The notes under the pieces were generated by a model. It was not told the DNA's origin. It saw only the letters and a list, made by a program, of their open reading frames with translations, and ran no database searches. A stretch of 64,000 bases of DNA from Mucilaginibacter sp. OK283 (lineage in GTDB: Bacteria > Bacteroidota > Bacteroidia > Sphingobacteriales > Sphingobacteriaceae): positions 158,394-222,393 of the forward strand of contig NZ_FODR01000014.1 in assembly GCF_900110415.1 (NCBI RefSeq), written 5' to 3'. Below are positions 1 to 9,650 of this stretch, in pieces; positions within the stretch are counted from its first letter, which is position 1, and each line of letters opens with the position of its first letter. A program made the position numbers and the translations under genes.

Positions 1-896
1 GCTTTAGAGCTTATCAATAAGGCATTGTTTTGTTCTTTGGTGTAAACGGTAATATTCGCGGTCATGCCTGGCTTTAGCTTCATATCATCATTCGGGGCAT
101 TAATGATTGTCGTATACGTTACTACATTTGAAGATACTTTAGGGTGAAGCCTTACTTCAGCAACTGTTCCCTTAAATGAATCTTCAATATAAGCATCAAC
201 TGTAAAGGAAGCACGCTGTCCCTTGGCTACATTGCCGATGTCAGCTTCGTCAATGGCAGCCTGCACCTGCATTTTGGTGATATCTTTAGCCAGCACAAAT
301 AATGTAGGCGTGCTAAAGCTTGCAGCCACAGTTTGGCCAATACTAATGTTCCTAGATAATACAACCCCGTCAATAGGTGAATAAATATCGGCATACGAAA
401 GGTTTTTTGTGGAAGACCTCAGTTGCGCCTCCGCGTTGGCAACCCCCGCAACAGCTGCATTATAAGTATTTAAAGATGTCTCATAATCCAGTTTGCTGAT
501 AGAGCCGGTGGAGTACAACAGTTTTTGCCTGGCAAAATTGCTTTGGTTAAAGATCAGTTGGCTGCGTTGGGTTTGCAGGTTAGCGCGGTTCTGGTCAACT
601 ACGGCCTGTAGCAATGTTTTATCCAGTTGGGCCAGCAATTGCCCCTTTTTAACTCTGGAATTAAAATCCGCATTTACCGCACTAATGGTGCCTGAAACCT
701 GTGTACCCACTGAAACCGTATCTAACGGCTGAATAGTACCCGTAGCAGTCACCGATTGCGATATATAACCGTAGGTTGGTTTCTCGGTTGGTAATACAAT
801 GGGTTGTTCTTTTTTCTTAAATGCAACGAACCAAACCAGGCCTGCAATTACGATAACCGATAATGTGATCAGTATCTTTTTATAACTTTTTTTCAT
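1..896 (-). CDS. HlyD/MacA-family periplasmic adaptor, 3' end outside window
   Basis: Periplasmic adaptor of a tripartite exporter. The start is the ATG read on the minus strand at 896-894; the frame stays open to base 1, so about 298 residues are visible and the C-terminus is missing. The N-terminus has a lysine-rich start and one membrane anchor (ILITLSVIVIAGLVWFV). It is followed by the MacA-like stretch ATGTIQPLDTVSVGTQVSG and then VKKGQLLAQLD, the biotinyl-lipoyl-like half-motif of this family. It lies 16 bp downstream of a TolC gene in the same direction, so the two are probably one operon. A MacB-type ABC transporter or a permease would be expected next, beyond the left edge; that is inference. 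Confidence 0.85.
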   Translation of the reverse strand, partial: MKKSYKKILITLSVIVIAGLVWFVAFKKKEQPIVLPTEKPTYGYISQSVTATGTIQPLDTVSVGTQVSGTISAVNADFNSRVKKGQLLAQLDKTLLQAVVDQNRANLQTQRSQLIFNQSNFARQKLLYSTGSISKLDYETSLNTYNAAVAGVANAEAQLRSSTKNLSYADIYSPIDGVVLSRNISIGQTVAASFSTPTLFVLAKDITKMQVQAAIDEADIGNVAKGQRASFTVDAYIEDSFKGTVAEVRLHPKVSSNVVTYTTIINAPNDDMKLKPGMTANITVYTKEQNNALLISSK

Positions 897-912
897 CTTA
901 TTTCTTGGACTG

Positions 913-2295
913 TTAAAGTTTAACGGGTTCACCTTTATAGAAATCATAGATCTCTATGGTTAATGCGGCATTATATTTTGCCTGTATATATTGTTGTAAT
1001 GCCTGTATGTAAAGTGTTTTCTGCTGTAAGAACTCCACCATATTAGAAACCCCTAATTTGATCTGCTCATTCGCTACCCGGTAAGTTTCCTGGTTGGATT
1101 TAAAAGCTTCTTCGGCGGCGTCAAACTGGTTCTGCGCGTTAATCACATTGATGTATGCCTTTTCGATATTTAATGAAAGGGCCGTCTTGGTATCTTTAAG
1201 GGTTAGCTGTGCCTGGTCGATATTGATCTTTGCCTCGGCTACATTTGTTTTATTGAGCCTTTTAGTAAAAATCGGCACGGATAAAGAAAGGCCGACCTGC
1301 TGATTAAAGCCATTACTCAACTGCGTAAAATAACCCGGTGTTGACCCGGCATAACTCGACCCTATAAAACCGGAGGCGGTTAACGTAGGTTGGTAGCCGG
1401 ATTTGGCTTTGTTTAAACCCACTTTCGCGATATCAATCCCCAGCTGGCTGTTTTTTACTTCAGGGCGGTTCGCAAGCGCTATTTGCTGAACCGAATACAA
1501 GCTAACGATCGCTTTTTTTGAAAGGATAGTATCCGGTACCACGATATCAAACTGAGTGGAAGTAGGTACTTGCAATAGCTGCTTTAAATTAATCAGATCC
1601 TGCCGCTGCGCGTTCTCAGAAGTGATTAGGGAATATTTATCATTGGCATATTGCGCCACCAGTTGTGTTACATCCTTCTTGGCAATGCTGCCGGCTTTAA
1701 ACCGTTCATTGGCCTGATCAACCTGTGCCTTAGAAGTGCTAAGGACATTTTGCTGATAAATGATTGTTTCCTTATCCAATAGTACGTTCAGATAATATTG
1801 CGTGATCTGAAGGGTAATATCGTTTTCCTGTTGTAAAATGCTCAGGTTAGCGGATTCTACCGATAAGTTTTTTTGCTGTATATCGCTTCTTAAATATCCT
1901 CCTTGGTATAATGTCCAGGAAGATGTTAAACCATAATTGCCTGAGCCAAATACGCGGGACTTGTAATCTCCGGAAGTGCCTGCTGGGGTATTATTATGGG
2001 TAGCGTACTGTGTTGCCGAACCATATAGGTTAGGTAATACTCCCGCCTGGGACAGCAGCAATTCTTGTTCACTTGTTTTTTGGCTAAGTCTGAGGCTGTT
2101 TAGTTGAATGTTATTCTTTTTGGCATAATCGAGACAGGTTTGCAGATCCCATTTAAGAGAGGCCATCTGGGTTGTATCCTGCGCAATTACTGGATTCATA
2201 GGAATGACAATACAGCAAAGCCCCATGAGTAGGTACGGCATTATTTTAGTCATTACATTGATGATATTTTCTTTGATCCTTAACATGAGTATCAA
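913..2295 (-). CDS. TolC-like outer-membrane efflux channel
   Basis: Outer-membrane channel (OEP family) that would complete the exporter with the adaptor downstream. At 460 residues it is the usual TolC length. It has a signal peptide ending VIAQ, then the typical start LKWDLQTCLDYAKKNNIQL and two long alpha-helical halves rich in Gln, Ala and Asn. Start choice is uncertain: the first Met gives a long n-region, and Met15 (MTKIMPYLLMGLCC) gives a more normal signal peptide. It follows the LytTR regulator gene by 96 bp on the same strand, so the two-component pair may control it. Confidence 0.88.
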   Translation of the reverse strand: MILMLRIKENIINVMTKIMPYLLMGLCCIVIPMNPVIAQDTTQMASLKWDLQTCLDYAKKNNIQLNSLRLSQKTSEQELLLSQAGVLPNLYGSATQYATHNNTPAGTSGDYKSRVFGSGNYGLTSSWTLYQGGYLRSDIQQKNLSVESANLSILQQENDITLQITQYYLNVLLDKETIIYQQNVLSTSKAQVDQANERFKAGSIAKKDVTQLVAQYANDKYSLITSENAQRQDLINLKQLLQVPTSTQFDIVVPDTILSKKAIVSLYSVQQIALANRPEVKNSQLGIDIAKVGLNKAKSGYQPTLTASGFIGSSYAGSTPGYFTQLSNGFNQQVGLSLSVPIFTKRLNKTNVAEAKINIDQAQLTLKDTKTALSLNIEKAYINVINAQNQFDAAEEAFKSNQETYRVANEQIKLGVSNMVEFLQQKTLYIQALQQYIQAKYNAALTIEIYDFYKGEPVKL

Positions 2296-2391
2296 AGGAA
2301 TAAGGAATGTTGTACTAAAAAAAGCGTTATAGACACTCAGCAGCAGAACATAGATAGAATGAGGGTTTCAATCTATGGGGCCAGTCTGCAA

Positions 2392-3144
2392 TCAGGTCCA
2401 TGTCCTTAAAAAATGAGTGAATACTTCTTTGTACTGTTCGGTTACGTGAATAGTAGTCTGATTGATTTGCACTGAATTTTTGGTAACTGATTTGATTTTA
2501 TCGAGCGCAACAATAAAGGAGCGGTGAATCCGAAGAAAATTACTGGGAGGTAATTTTTCTTCCAGATTTTTCAGACTGGTCAATGTAAAGATGGGGTTGG
2601 CTTCGTTAGACAGGTAAACCTTGATATAATCCTTGAAACCTTCGATATAGAGAATGTGACTGATGTTGACCTTGACAAGCTGGTATTCGACTTTAAGATA
2701 AATGTATTCCTGTTCCGCTAAATAAGCTGCCTGAGTTTGTTGAGTCGCCGGTTGCTGGTTTTCCCGCATGGCAAAGTATTCCTGTGCCCGCGTTACCGCT
2801 TTGGAAAAATCCACAAAATTAAACGGCTTCAGTAGGTAATCTAGTGCGGCCACTTTATAGCTTTCCAACGCATATTGGTCGTAAGCGGTTGTGAAAATGA
2901 TGCGCAGGCTTTGCTTATTCGGCGACTGCTCGATTATCCTGGCCAGTTCAATGCCACTAAGGTCAGGCATCCTGATATCCAGAAAAACGAGTTGGATTCC
3001 TGGCAATTCATGTATCGCTTTTAAGGCCGTTAACGCATTTGAATATCGTCCCGACAACTTCAAAAAGGGTGTTTGGCTTATATACGAGGAGATGCGGTTT
3101 AAAGAGATCGGCTCATCATCAACAGCTATACAGTTTATAATCAT
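2392..3144 (-). CDS. LytTR-family response regulator
   Basis: Response regulator of 250 residues. The receiver domain spans about residues 3-120 with acidic residues D9/D10/E11, phospho-acceptor D56 in LVFLDIRMPD and the conserved K in DYLLKPF. The C-terminal LytTR DNA-binding domain spans about 145-250 (LKVEYQLVKVNISHILYIEG, then NFLRIHRSFIVALDKI). Its start codon overlaps the stop of the upstream histidine kinase (ATGA at 3144), so the two are translationally coupled. The likely target is its own operon or the TolC/MacA genes just downstream; that is inferred from position only. Confidence 0.92.
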   Translation of the reverse strand: MIINCIAVDDEPISLNRISSYISQTPFLKLSGRYSNALTALKAIHELPGIQLVFLDIRMPDLSGIELARIIEQSPNKQSLRIIFTTAYDQYALESYKVAALDYLLKPFNFVDFSKAVTRAQEYFAMRENQQPATQQTQAAYLAEQEYIYLKVEYQLVKVNISHILYIEGFKDYIKVYLSNEANPIFTLTSLKNLEEKLPPSNFLRIHRSFIVALDKIKSVTKNSVQINQTTIHVTEQYKEVFTHFLRTWT

Positions 3145-4202
3145 TACAGGGTGAGATTTAATTGTACCGTAAATTCATTGGCTACTTGGCTACTTTCTAC
3201 TTTTAACTGATGCTTACCGGGATAAATAAGATCCAGTCTGCGTTGCGTATTGATCAGTCCAATACCATTACTTTCTTCCAGGTTTTCTGCTTTTTCAATG
3301 AAAATCGAATTGCGTACTTCAATATTTAATGTTCTGCCGATTTGTTTTATACCGATGTAAATGTAGCTGGGATGGATCGAACTAATCCCATGCTTAAATG
3401 CATTTTCGATAAACGGCAGGAAAAGCATAGGTACAACTTTAACATTCCTAAGATTATTGGGTTTGTCAAATATGATCTGAACCTGATCCGTTAGCCTTAA
3501 TTGCATCAATTTGATATAATCCTCAACAAAATTGACCTCTTTTTCAAGCGTTGTTTCATCGTTTTTGGTATCATACAATACATAACGCATCATATGAGAT
3601 AAGGTATATATGGAATCCCCGGCCGACCGGGTATCGGTTTCGGTTAATGCATGGATGGTATGCAAAATATTAAAAAAGAAATGTGGGTTGATTTGCGCCT
3701 TTAAGAAAGCTAACTCGGAACTGATCTTTTCCTTTTCTGAATTTTGTACTTTAAGCTGGTCCTGCTGGATCTTTTGCACTACTGCTATAATGATACCGAC
3801 TCCAAAAACAACCAGCGTAATGATAATGATGCTAAAATCAACAACCGGATCATTTTGAAAATTAATGTGAGCCCTTTGCTTTGCAAAAATTTTCTCCATC
3901 ATTACCGGAAGGTTAAGCAACGCACTTATCAGGCGATTAAGCAGCACCATAATTACCAAGGAACACGTTACCAGTACGGCAAACAAAAAACTTTTGCTTT
4001 TATAAAGTATCCGCGGAACGAAAACATTAAGGTTGAGATAAAAAACACCTGCCCATAAAAAATAATTGATTCCCTGCTTTATCCAAAATTGTGGAGGCAA
4101 ACTTATAGGCCAGCTAAGCGGTAGGCACGTAATTACCAATAATCCTAATAGCAAAAAAAAATGGACTGATAATACCAGTTTCTTTAATGAGGGTAGCGTC
4201 AT
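3144..4202 (-). CDS. LytS/YehU-type sensor histidine kinase
   Basis: Membrane sensor kinase of 352 residues. Four hydrophobic segments occupy about residues 10-142, followed by a short coiled coil (about 143-165). The His_kinase domain follows, with phospho-acceptor H174 in LKAQINPHFFFNIL, then a compact HATPase_c domain with the N-box in FLPFIENAFKHG and the glycine box in SNGIGLINTQRR. No periplasmic sensor domain is visible; the signal is probably read in or near the membrane. It is cotranscribed with the LytTR regulator that overlaps its stop codon. Confidence 0.92.
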   Translation of the reverse strand: MTLPSLKKLVLSVHFFLLLGLLVITCLPLSWPISLPPQFWIKQGINYFLWAGVFYLNLNVFVPRILYKSKSFLFAVLVTCSLVIMVLLNRLISALLNLPVMMEKIFAKQRAHINFQNDPVVDFSIIIITLVVFGVGIIIAVVQKIQQDQLKVQNSEKEKISSELAFLKAQINPHFFFNILHTIHALTETDTRSAGDSIYTLSHMMRYVLYDTKNDETTLEKEVNFVEDYIKLMQLRLTDQVQIIFDKPNNLRNVKVVPMLFLPFIENAFKHGISSIHPSYIYIGIKQIGRTLNIEVRNSIFIEKAENLEESNGIGLINTQRRLDLIYPGKHQLKVESSQVANEFTVQLNLTL

Positions 4203-4589
4203 TGCTTATAATTGATGGTCTTTATAAAATTAGCTCATCCGGAATATATATCGCAATTGACAAATTTATCTCAATTAATGTCTATGCAATAGATATAAAG
4301 GCATACAAAATAGATGAAATGATGGTTTTACTCTACGGAATAAATCACGCTGATGCCTTGGCAATTACAGAACCATTGACCGCCTATTTCTGAGATGTTC
4401 AGTGCTTCGCCCTTATTTACAAAAAAATATGTGCCCTGCAAGAAATTTTTAAATATTCGTACTAACGCTTTTTATTTCTATAAACAAACGCCACTTTCCT
4501 ATAAATTATAACAGGTTTGCTATAATTCTTAAACTCCTGATTGCCGCTAAAATTACTTTCGTAGTAATTACTCGAAATAATCCGCATCA
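4203..4589. other. Divergent intergenic region, 387 bp
   Basis: AT-rich spacer between the minus-strand sensor kinase and the plus-strand TonB receptor, so promoters for both directions should lie here. TACTTTCG at 4554-4561 resembles a Bacteroidota -7 element (TAnnTTTG) for the receptor but lacks a clear -33 partner. No gene, repeat or hairpin was recognised. Short open frames here have no family features. Confidence 0.4.
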
Positions 4590-6917
4590 ATGACAAAAAC
4601 AATACTCCTGATTGTCCTATTTTTAATAGCAACATCATCCTTTGCGCAAAAAAAATACACGATAAGTGGTACCATTAAGGACGAGGTCACCGGTGAGCAA
4701 CTAATAGGTGCTACAGTAAAAATAAAGGAACTTCCGCAAAGTGGGACAGCAACAAACACCTATGGTTTTTATTCCTTATCAGCCGTTGATGGTGAATATA
4801 CTTTATTGTTTACTTATATAGGTTATGAAACCGTTGAACGCCGGATTTCTCTGCATCAAAGTCAGACCATTAATATTGGATTATCGCCTAAAAGTGAACT
4901 AAAAGAAGTGGTTATCAGTGCCAATAAACCCAACAATGATAATATCGTCACGCCGCAAATGGGGGTTGAAAAATTAAACATGGCGCAAATTAACCAGGTG
5001 CCTGTACTGCTGGGAGAAAGGGACGTATTAAAGACCATATCCTTAATGCCGGGCATAAAATCGGCTGGTGAGGGGAACACCGGTTTTTATGTCCGGGGCG
5101 GCGCGTCAGACCAGAATCTGATCCTATTGGACGAGGCCACCGTGTACAATGCATCACATTTTTTTGGCTTTTTCTCAACGTTTAATTCTGATGCTATTAA
5201 GGATGTCAGCATTTACAAAGGCGGAATGCCGGCGGAATATGGAGGCCGGTTGTCATCTGTGCTCGATATTAAAATGAATGAAGGCAATAATAAAAGTTTC
5301 ACTGTACAGGGCGGCTTGGGTTTGATCTCCTCGCGCATCAAAGTCGAAGGTCCCTTAGTCAAAGACAAAGGATCGTTTATGATCAGCGCCAGAAGAACCT
5401 ATATTGACCTTTTCCTGAAGGCTTCGTCTGACTCTACCATTAAGGGTAGTTCGCTTTATTTTTATGATCTTAACGCCAAGGCAAACTATCATTTCGATGA
5501 CAAGAACGCTATTTATCTTTCCGGATATTTTGGAAAGGATGTTTTAGGGTTAAAAAACACCTTTGGCACAAACTGGGGTAATTCTACCGGCACGATTAGA
5601 TTCAACCATTTATTTAGCAACAAGCTATTCTCCAATACTTCCCTGGTATACAGTAACTATAATTACACTATACAAAGCTTTCAAAGCAATGACAATTTTA
5701 AGGCTACTTCAAAAATTACCGACCTCAATCTGAAAGAAGATCTGCAATATTCGGTTGCAGATAGCCATACGTTAAAGTTTGGGTTGAATGTTTTGCATCA
5801 CTCGATTGCGCCGGGTAGTATTAGCACAACATCTTCATCCAGTTTTAACACCAGGAGTACTGAACAACGGTACGGCCTTGAGAATGCGTTGTATCTGAGC
5901 GATGAATGGAAGGCGAATAGCCAGTTGACATTCTTGTACGGCGTGAGGTTAAGTGGTATGTTCCTTTTAGGGCCGGGGACATTCAGTACCTATGATGCCT
6001 CAGGGAATATTGTTACTTCTACTACCTATGGCTCGGGACAATCGGTAAAATCCTATTTTAATCTTGAACCCCGCTTTTCTGCCAGTTACCAGCTGAATGA
6101 TGAGAGCTCGGTTAAGACATCTTATAACCGCAATACTCAGAATATTCACCTGTTAACTAACTCGACCAGCAGCACGCCTACTGATCTTTATGTAATGAGC
6201 AGCAACAATATCAAACCTGAAATAGCTGACCAGGTATCTGCGGGGTGGTTTAGAAATTTTAAAGACAATACCTATGAATTTTCGGCTGAGGTTTATTATA
6301 AATGGATGCAGCACCAGATCGATTACAAGGATGGAGCACAATTGATCGCCAATCAGGATGTGGAGTCGCAACTTACTTTTGGTTCGGGAAGGGCATATGG
6401 ACTGGAATTGTTTTTTAAAAAGAAATACGGCCGTTTTAACGGCTGGATTGGCTATACGTTATCCCGCACAGAACAAAAGTTTGCCGCCATCAATAACGGT
6501 AGTTATTACCCGGCGCGGCAGGATCGCACACATGACTTATCTGTAGTGGGTATTTATCAGCTGAATAAGCGCTGGTCGTTTTCGGGAGCCTTCACTTATG
6601 GAACCGGGAATGCTGTTAGTTATCCGACCGGTAAATATGAGGTTGGCGGCCTGACTACTTTTTCTTATTCACAGCGTAACGGGTACCGGATGCCCGCATC
6701 GAACCGGCTGGATATAGGCGCCACATTGGAAGGAAAGGAGCACAAAAGATTTCATTCCAGCTGGACATTCGGGATATATAATGTCTATAGTCACCGGAAT
6801 CCATATCTTATTACTTTTCGGGATAGCAAGACCGTGCCAAATACTACAGAAGCGGTGGAGACCAGCATTTTTGCAACGCTTATTCCTTCTGTTACCTGGA
6901 ACTTCAAATTTAAATGA
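4590..6917 (+). CDS. TonB-dependent receptor with carboxypeptidase-D regulatory-like domain
   Basis: Outer-membrane TonB-dependent transporter of 775 residues. It has a signal peptide (TILLIVLFLIATSSFAQ) and a CarboxypepD_reg-like domain at about residues 23-105 (YTISGTIKDEVTGEQLIGAT). The plug domain is at about 115-225 (FYVRGGASDQNLILLDEATV), and a 22-strand-type barrel runs to the C-terminal aromatic strand (IPSVTWNFKFK). It lacks the SusC signature VVVGYGTQ, so it is not a glycan-type SusC. It is followed after 9 bp by a DUF4249 lipoprotein, a pairing common in Bacteroidota. The substrate is unknown; iron/siderophore or peptide uptake are both possible. The LytS/LytTR pair downstream on the same strand may regulate it. 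Confidence 0.9.
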   Translation: MTKTILLIVLFLIATSSFAQKKYTISGTIKDEVTGEQLIGATVKIKELPQSGTATNTYGFYSLSAVDGEYTLLFTYIGYETVERRISLHQSQTINIGLSPKSELKEVVISANKPNNDNIVTPQMGVEKLNMAQINQVPVLLGERDVLKTISLMPGIKSAGEGNTGFYVRGGASDQNLILLDEATVYNASHFFGFFSTFNSDAIKDVSIYKGGMPAEYGGRLSSVLDIKMNEGNNKSFTVQGGLGLISSRIKVEGPLVKDKGSFMISARRTYIDLFLKASSDSTIKGSSLYFYDLNAKANYHFDDKNAIYLSGYFGKDVLGLKNTFGTNWGNSTGTIRFNHLFSNKLFSNTSLVYSNYNYTIQSFQSNDNFKATSKITDLNLKEDLQYSVADSHTLKFGLNVLHHSIAPGSISTTSSSSFNTRSTEQRYGLENALYLSDEWKANSQLTFLYGVRLSGMFLLGPGTFSTYDASGNIVTSTTYGSGQSVKSYFNLEPRFSASYQLNDESSVKTSYNRNTQNIHLLTNSTSSTPTDLYVMSSNNIKPEIADQVSAGWFRNFKDNTYEFSAEVYYKWMQHQIDYKDGAQLIANQDVESQLTFGSGRAYGLELFFKKKYGRFNGWIGYTLSRTEQKFAAINNGSYYPARQDRTHDLSVVGIYQLNKRWSFSGAFTYGTGNAVSYPTGKYEVGGLTTFSYSQRNGYRMPASNRLDIGATLEGKEHKRFHSSWTFGIYNVYSHRNPYLITFRDSKTVPNTTEAVETSIFATLIPSVTWNFKFK

Positions 6918-6926
6918 TCAAACCGC

Positions 6927-7733
6927 ATGAAAATAATGAACTTAAAATATCAGATCGTCATACTTTTTTTATTATTCGTAACAATGTCATGTACCAAGGT
7001 CATTGACCTTAAATTAGGCGACGATACCGGTAAACTGGTTATAGAGGGCAATATTACCGACATGAGTGGTGTTCAATACGTTAAACTCAGCCGTAATGTT
7101 ACTTTTACAACTACAAATACCTATCCTCCTGTAAGTGGTGCGGTCGTTTCGGTTAGTGACGGTAACGGCACTAACTATATGTTTACCGAAGGACCTTCTG
7201 GCACCTATTCTATCGCCTCAATGAAAGGGATCACAGGTAATACCTATACCATGACCGTTTTAACGGGAGGAAAAACGTATACAGCCAGTTCAACTATGTC
7301 CGGGTTGATACAATTGGATTCTATAACAGCAAAAACCAGGGAGCTGGATAATAGCAAGAACCAAAAGGAGATCACTGTACACTATCAGGACCCAGCCGGG
7401 ACAACTAACCAGTATCGTTTTGTGATGTATGTAAATAATATCCAGGTGAAACAAGTCTTCGCTTTTAACGATGATTTTACAGACGGTAGATATGTTCATA
7501 ATAATCTGCGCGAAGATGATATTGATATTTACCCCGGCGATACCGTAACTGTGGAGATGCAATGCATCGATAAACCAGTCTATACCTATTGGTATACTCT
7601 GATGCAGCAAGGAGGCAGTAACGGCCCCGGAGGGGCAGTTGCGCCGGCAAACCCACCATCCAACATTTCCCCAACTGCATTGGGCTATTTTAGCGCGCAT
7701 ACAACACAAAGCAAATCGATTATCGTAAAATAG
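6927..7733 (+). CDS. DUF4249 lipoprotein
   Basis: Predicted surface or periplasmic lipoprotein of 268 residues. The signal peptide ends in a lipobox (LLFVTMSC, Cys at about residue 22), followed by the DUF4249 pattern TKVIDLKLGDDTGKLVIEG and an all-beta body with a repeated Ig-like feel. It directly follows the TonB receptor, and DUF4249 genes are usually found in that position. It is therefore likely an accessory lipoprotein of that receptor, playing a role like SusD; that is inference. No catalytic motif is visible. Confidence 0.85.
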   Translation: MKIMNLKYQIVILFLLFVTMSCTKVIDLKLGDDTGKLVIEGNITDMSGVQYVKLSRNVTFTTTNTYPPVSGAVVSVSDGNGTNYMFTEGPSGTYSIASMKGITGNTYTMTVLTGGKTYTASSTMSGLIQLDSITAKTRELDNSKNQKEITVHYQDPAGTTNQYRFVMYVNNIQVKQVFAFNDDFTDGRYVHNNLREDDIDIYPGDTVTVEMQCIDKPVYTYWYTLMQQGGSNGPGGAVAPANPPSNISPTALGYFSAHTTQSKSIIVK

Positions 7734-7858
7734 ACGGTTGACATGGAGTAAGCAGAGTATTCAAGGTGATATAAATGAACGTTTTTATATTAAAATCGAA
7801 CTTTCATCCTATACAGTGGTCGTATATTTGAATGAACAATATCATAATTTAATTTATC

Positions 7859-8884
7859 GTGGACGAGCAGCACAGGCCATTGAATAAAAATTCCCCCTGG
7901 GGATTATGGACAAATCCCAGATACAGGTTGTTTCGGCATTTCATTGCCTTATTTGTAATCAGTGCAATGGTTTATAATGTCCCTATTTTGCCTGACGAAT
8001 CTTTCGCATACTATATCAAAATCAGTCTCTTGTCTTTACTGTTGTTCATGTTTTATACGAATATGTACCTTTTGGTGCCGAAGTTTTTGCTGCGCAACCG
8101 GTACTATGGATATGGCTTTGGGATTGTAGCATATCTTGGACTGGCCTACTTGCTGGTAAGCCATGTAAAACCATATTTGGAAGCTGACCGCAAAGATCAA
8201 ATATTAGTGCCCACTATATTTTGGATTGTTGTGCTGGTTGCCGCGTCTACAGCGATCAAACTCTTTCAACGTTGGATAAGAGATTCGGAGCGTATCAATG
8301 AACTGGAGAAAACTACTATACAGGCTGAATTAGAACAGCTCAAGAATCAGATTAATCCACATTTTCTGTTTAATATGCTGAATAATGCTAATTTGCTTAC
8401 TCAGAAAGATCCCGTAAAAGCTTCACAGGTATTAATGAAACTTAGCGATCTTTTGCGCTACCAGTTGTATGACAGTACAAGGCCAAAAGTGCTGGTTACG
8501 GCCGATATTCAATTTCTGACTGATTTTCTTAACCTGGAAAAAATACGCCGGGATAACTTCGATTTCCAAATAAATCAAGAGGGTGAAATTAATGGGGTAC
8601 AAGTAGCGCCGTTGTTATTTATTACCTTTGTAGAAAACGCCATCAAACATAATGTGGATGCTGAAAGACTATCTTTTGTTGATTTGAATTTTAAAGTAAA
8701 GGGTGACGAGTTGTATTTTAAATGCATCAACTCAAAGCCACCGGTGAAAGTGAAAAGCAACCCAGGTGGTTTGGGATTAGCTAATTTAAAGCGAAGGCTT
8801 GAATTACTTTATCCTGGCCAGCATGATCTGTATGTAAGAGACGAAGCACATCTTTTTTGCGTAGCCTTAATGATAAAGTTATGA
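7859..8884 (+). CDS. LytS/YehU-type sensor histidine kinase
   Basis: Sensor kinase of 341 residues read from a GTG start. Four membrane helices lie between about residues 25 and 135, followed by a coiled linker (SERINELEKTTIQAELEQLK). Phospho-acceptor H168 lies in LKNQINPHFLFNMLNN, then comes HATPase_c with FITFVENAIKHN and GGLGLANLKRRLELLYPG. Its stop overlaps the start of the LytTR gene (ATGA at 8881). It is the second of three such pairs in this window and lies downstream of the TonB receptor/DUF4249 pair, with a 125-bp spacer. Confidence 0.92.
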   Translation: MDEQHRPLNKNSPWGLWTNPRYRLFRHFIALFVISAMVYNVPILPDESFAYYIKISLLSLLLFMFYTNMYLLVPKFLLRNRYYGYGFGIVAYLGLAYLLVSHVKPYLEADRKDQILVPTIFWIVVLVAASTAIKLFQRWIRDSERINELEKTTIQAELEQLKNQINPHFLFNMLNNANLLTQKDPVKASQVLMKLSDLLRYQLYDSTRPKVLVTADIQFLTDFLNLEKIRRDNFDFQINQEGEINGVQVAPLLFITFVENAIKHNVDAERLSFVDLNFKVKGDELYFKCINSKPPVKVKSNPGGLGLANLKRRLELLYPGQHDLYVRDEAHLFCVALMIKL

Positions 8885-9603
8885 ATTGCATCGTAGTAGA
8901 TGATGAACCGCTAGCCAGGGAGGCTATTCAATTGCTGGTTGAAAAAACAAAAGACCTGCACCTTTTGGGTAGCTTCAACAGTGCCAATGCGGCTTCAAAG
9001 TTCATGGCGGACCATGCAGTTGACCTGATCTTTCTCGATATACAAATGCCAGGTATAAGCGGTATCGAATTTGCAAAAACTGTCCCTTATGAAACGTTGG
9101 TTATTTTTACAACGGCGTTCAGTGAATATGCTCTTGATAGTTATGAGGTTGAGGCCATCGATTATCTGGTTAAACCCGTTCAAAGCGAGCGCTTCCAAAA
9201 GGCCGTGAGTAAAGCAGCTTCCTACCTTCAGCTTTTAAAAACAGATCATTCCGGCGATCATATAGAGACGGTAGCTAACGATTACTTTTTTGTAAAAGCG
9301 GAACGAAAAATATTCAGAGTCGCTTTAAAAGATATCCTATTTATCGCGAGCTTAAAAGATTATGTCATATTGCATACCGACGAACAGCGGATTATTACTG
9401 CTATGAATATAAAAACGATTCACAAACAATTACCTCAGAGCTTTTTTGTACGTATCAGCAAAGGTTATATAATTAATTTAAGGGAAATCGACTCGTTTGA
9501 TAATAATACTGTTTTTATCCGTAAACATGAGATCCCGATAGGGAATGCTTATCGGAATTATTTTTTTGACGAGTTTGTCGCAAAGAAACTCTTCAGCAGA
9601 TAA
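8881..9603 (+). CDS. LytTR-family response regulator
   Basis: Response regulator of 240 residues. An in-frame start at 8857 exists, but the ATG at 8881 begins the receiver fold directly (MNCIVVDDEPLAREA) and overlaps the kinase stop, so it is preferred. Phospho-acceptor D53 lies in LIFLDIQMPG, and the conserved Lys lies in DYLVKPV. The C-terminal LytTR domain (about residues 135-240) shows VKAERKIFRVALKDILFIAS and FFVRISKGYIINLREI. It ends 48 bp from a convergent TetR gene. Confidence 0.92.
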   Translation: MNCIVVDDEPLAREAIQLLVEKTKDLHLLGSFNSANAASKFMADHAVDLIFLDIQMPGISGIEFAKTVPYETLVIFTTAFSEYALDSYEVEAIDYLVKPVQSERFQKAVSKAASYLQLLKTDHSGDHIETVANDYFFVKAERKIFRVALKDILFIASLKDYVILHTDEQRIITAMNIKTIHKQLPQSFFVRISKGYIINLREIDSFDNNTVFIRKHEIPIGNAYRNYFFDEFVAKKLFSR

Positions 9604-9650
9604 TCGGGGTAATTTCAAACCATAGTTTATTATTATCTTTTTGGCTTCTT

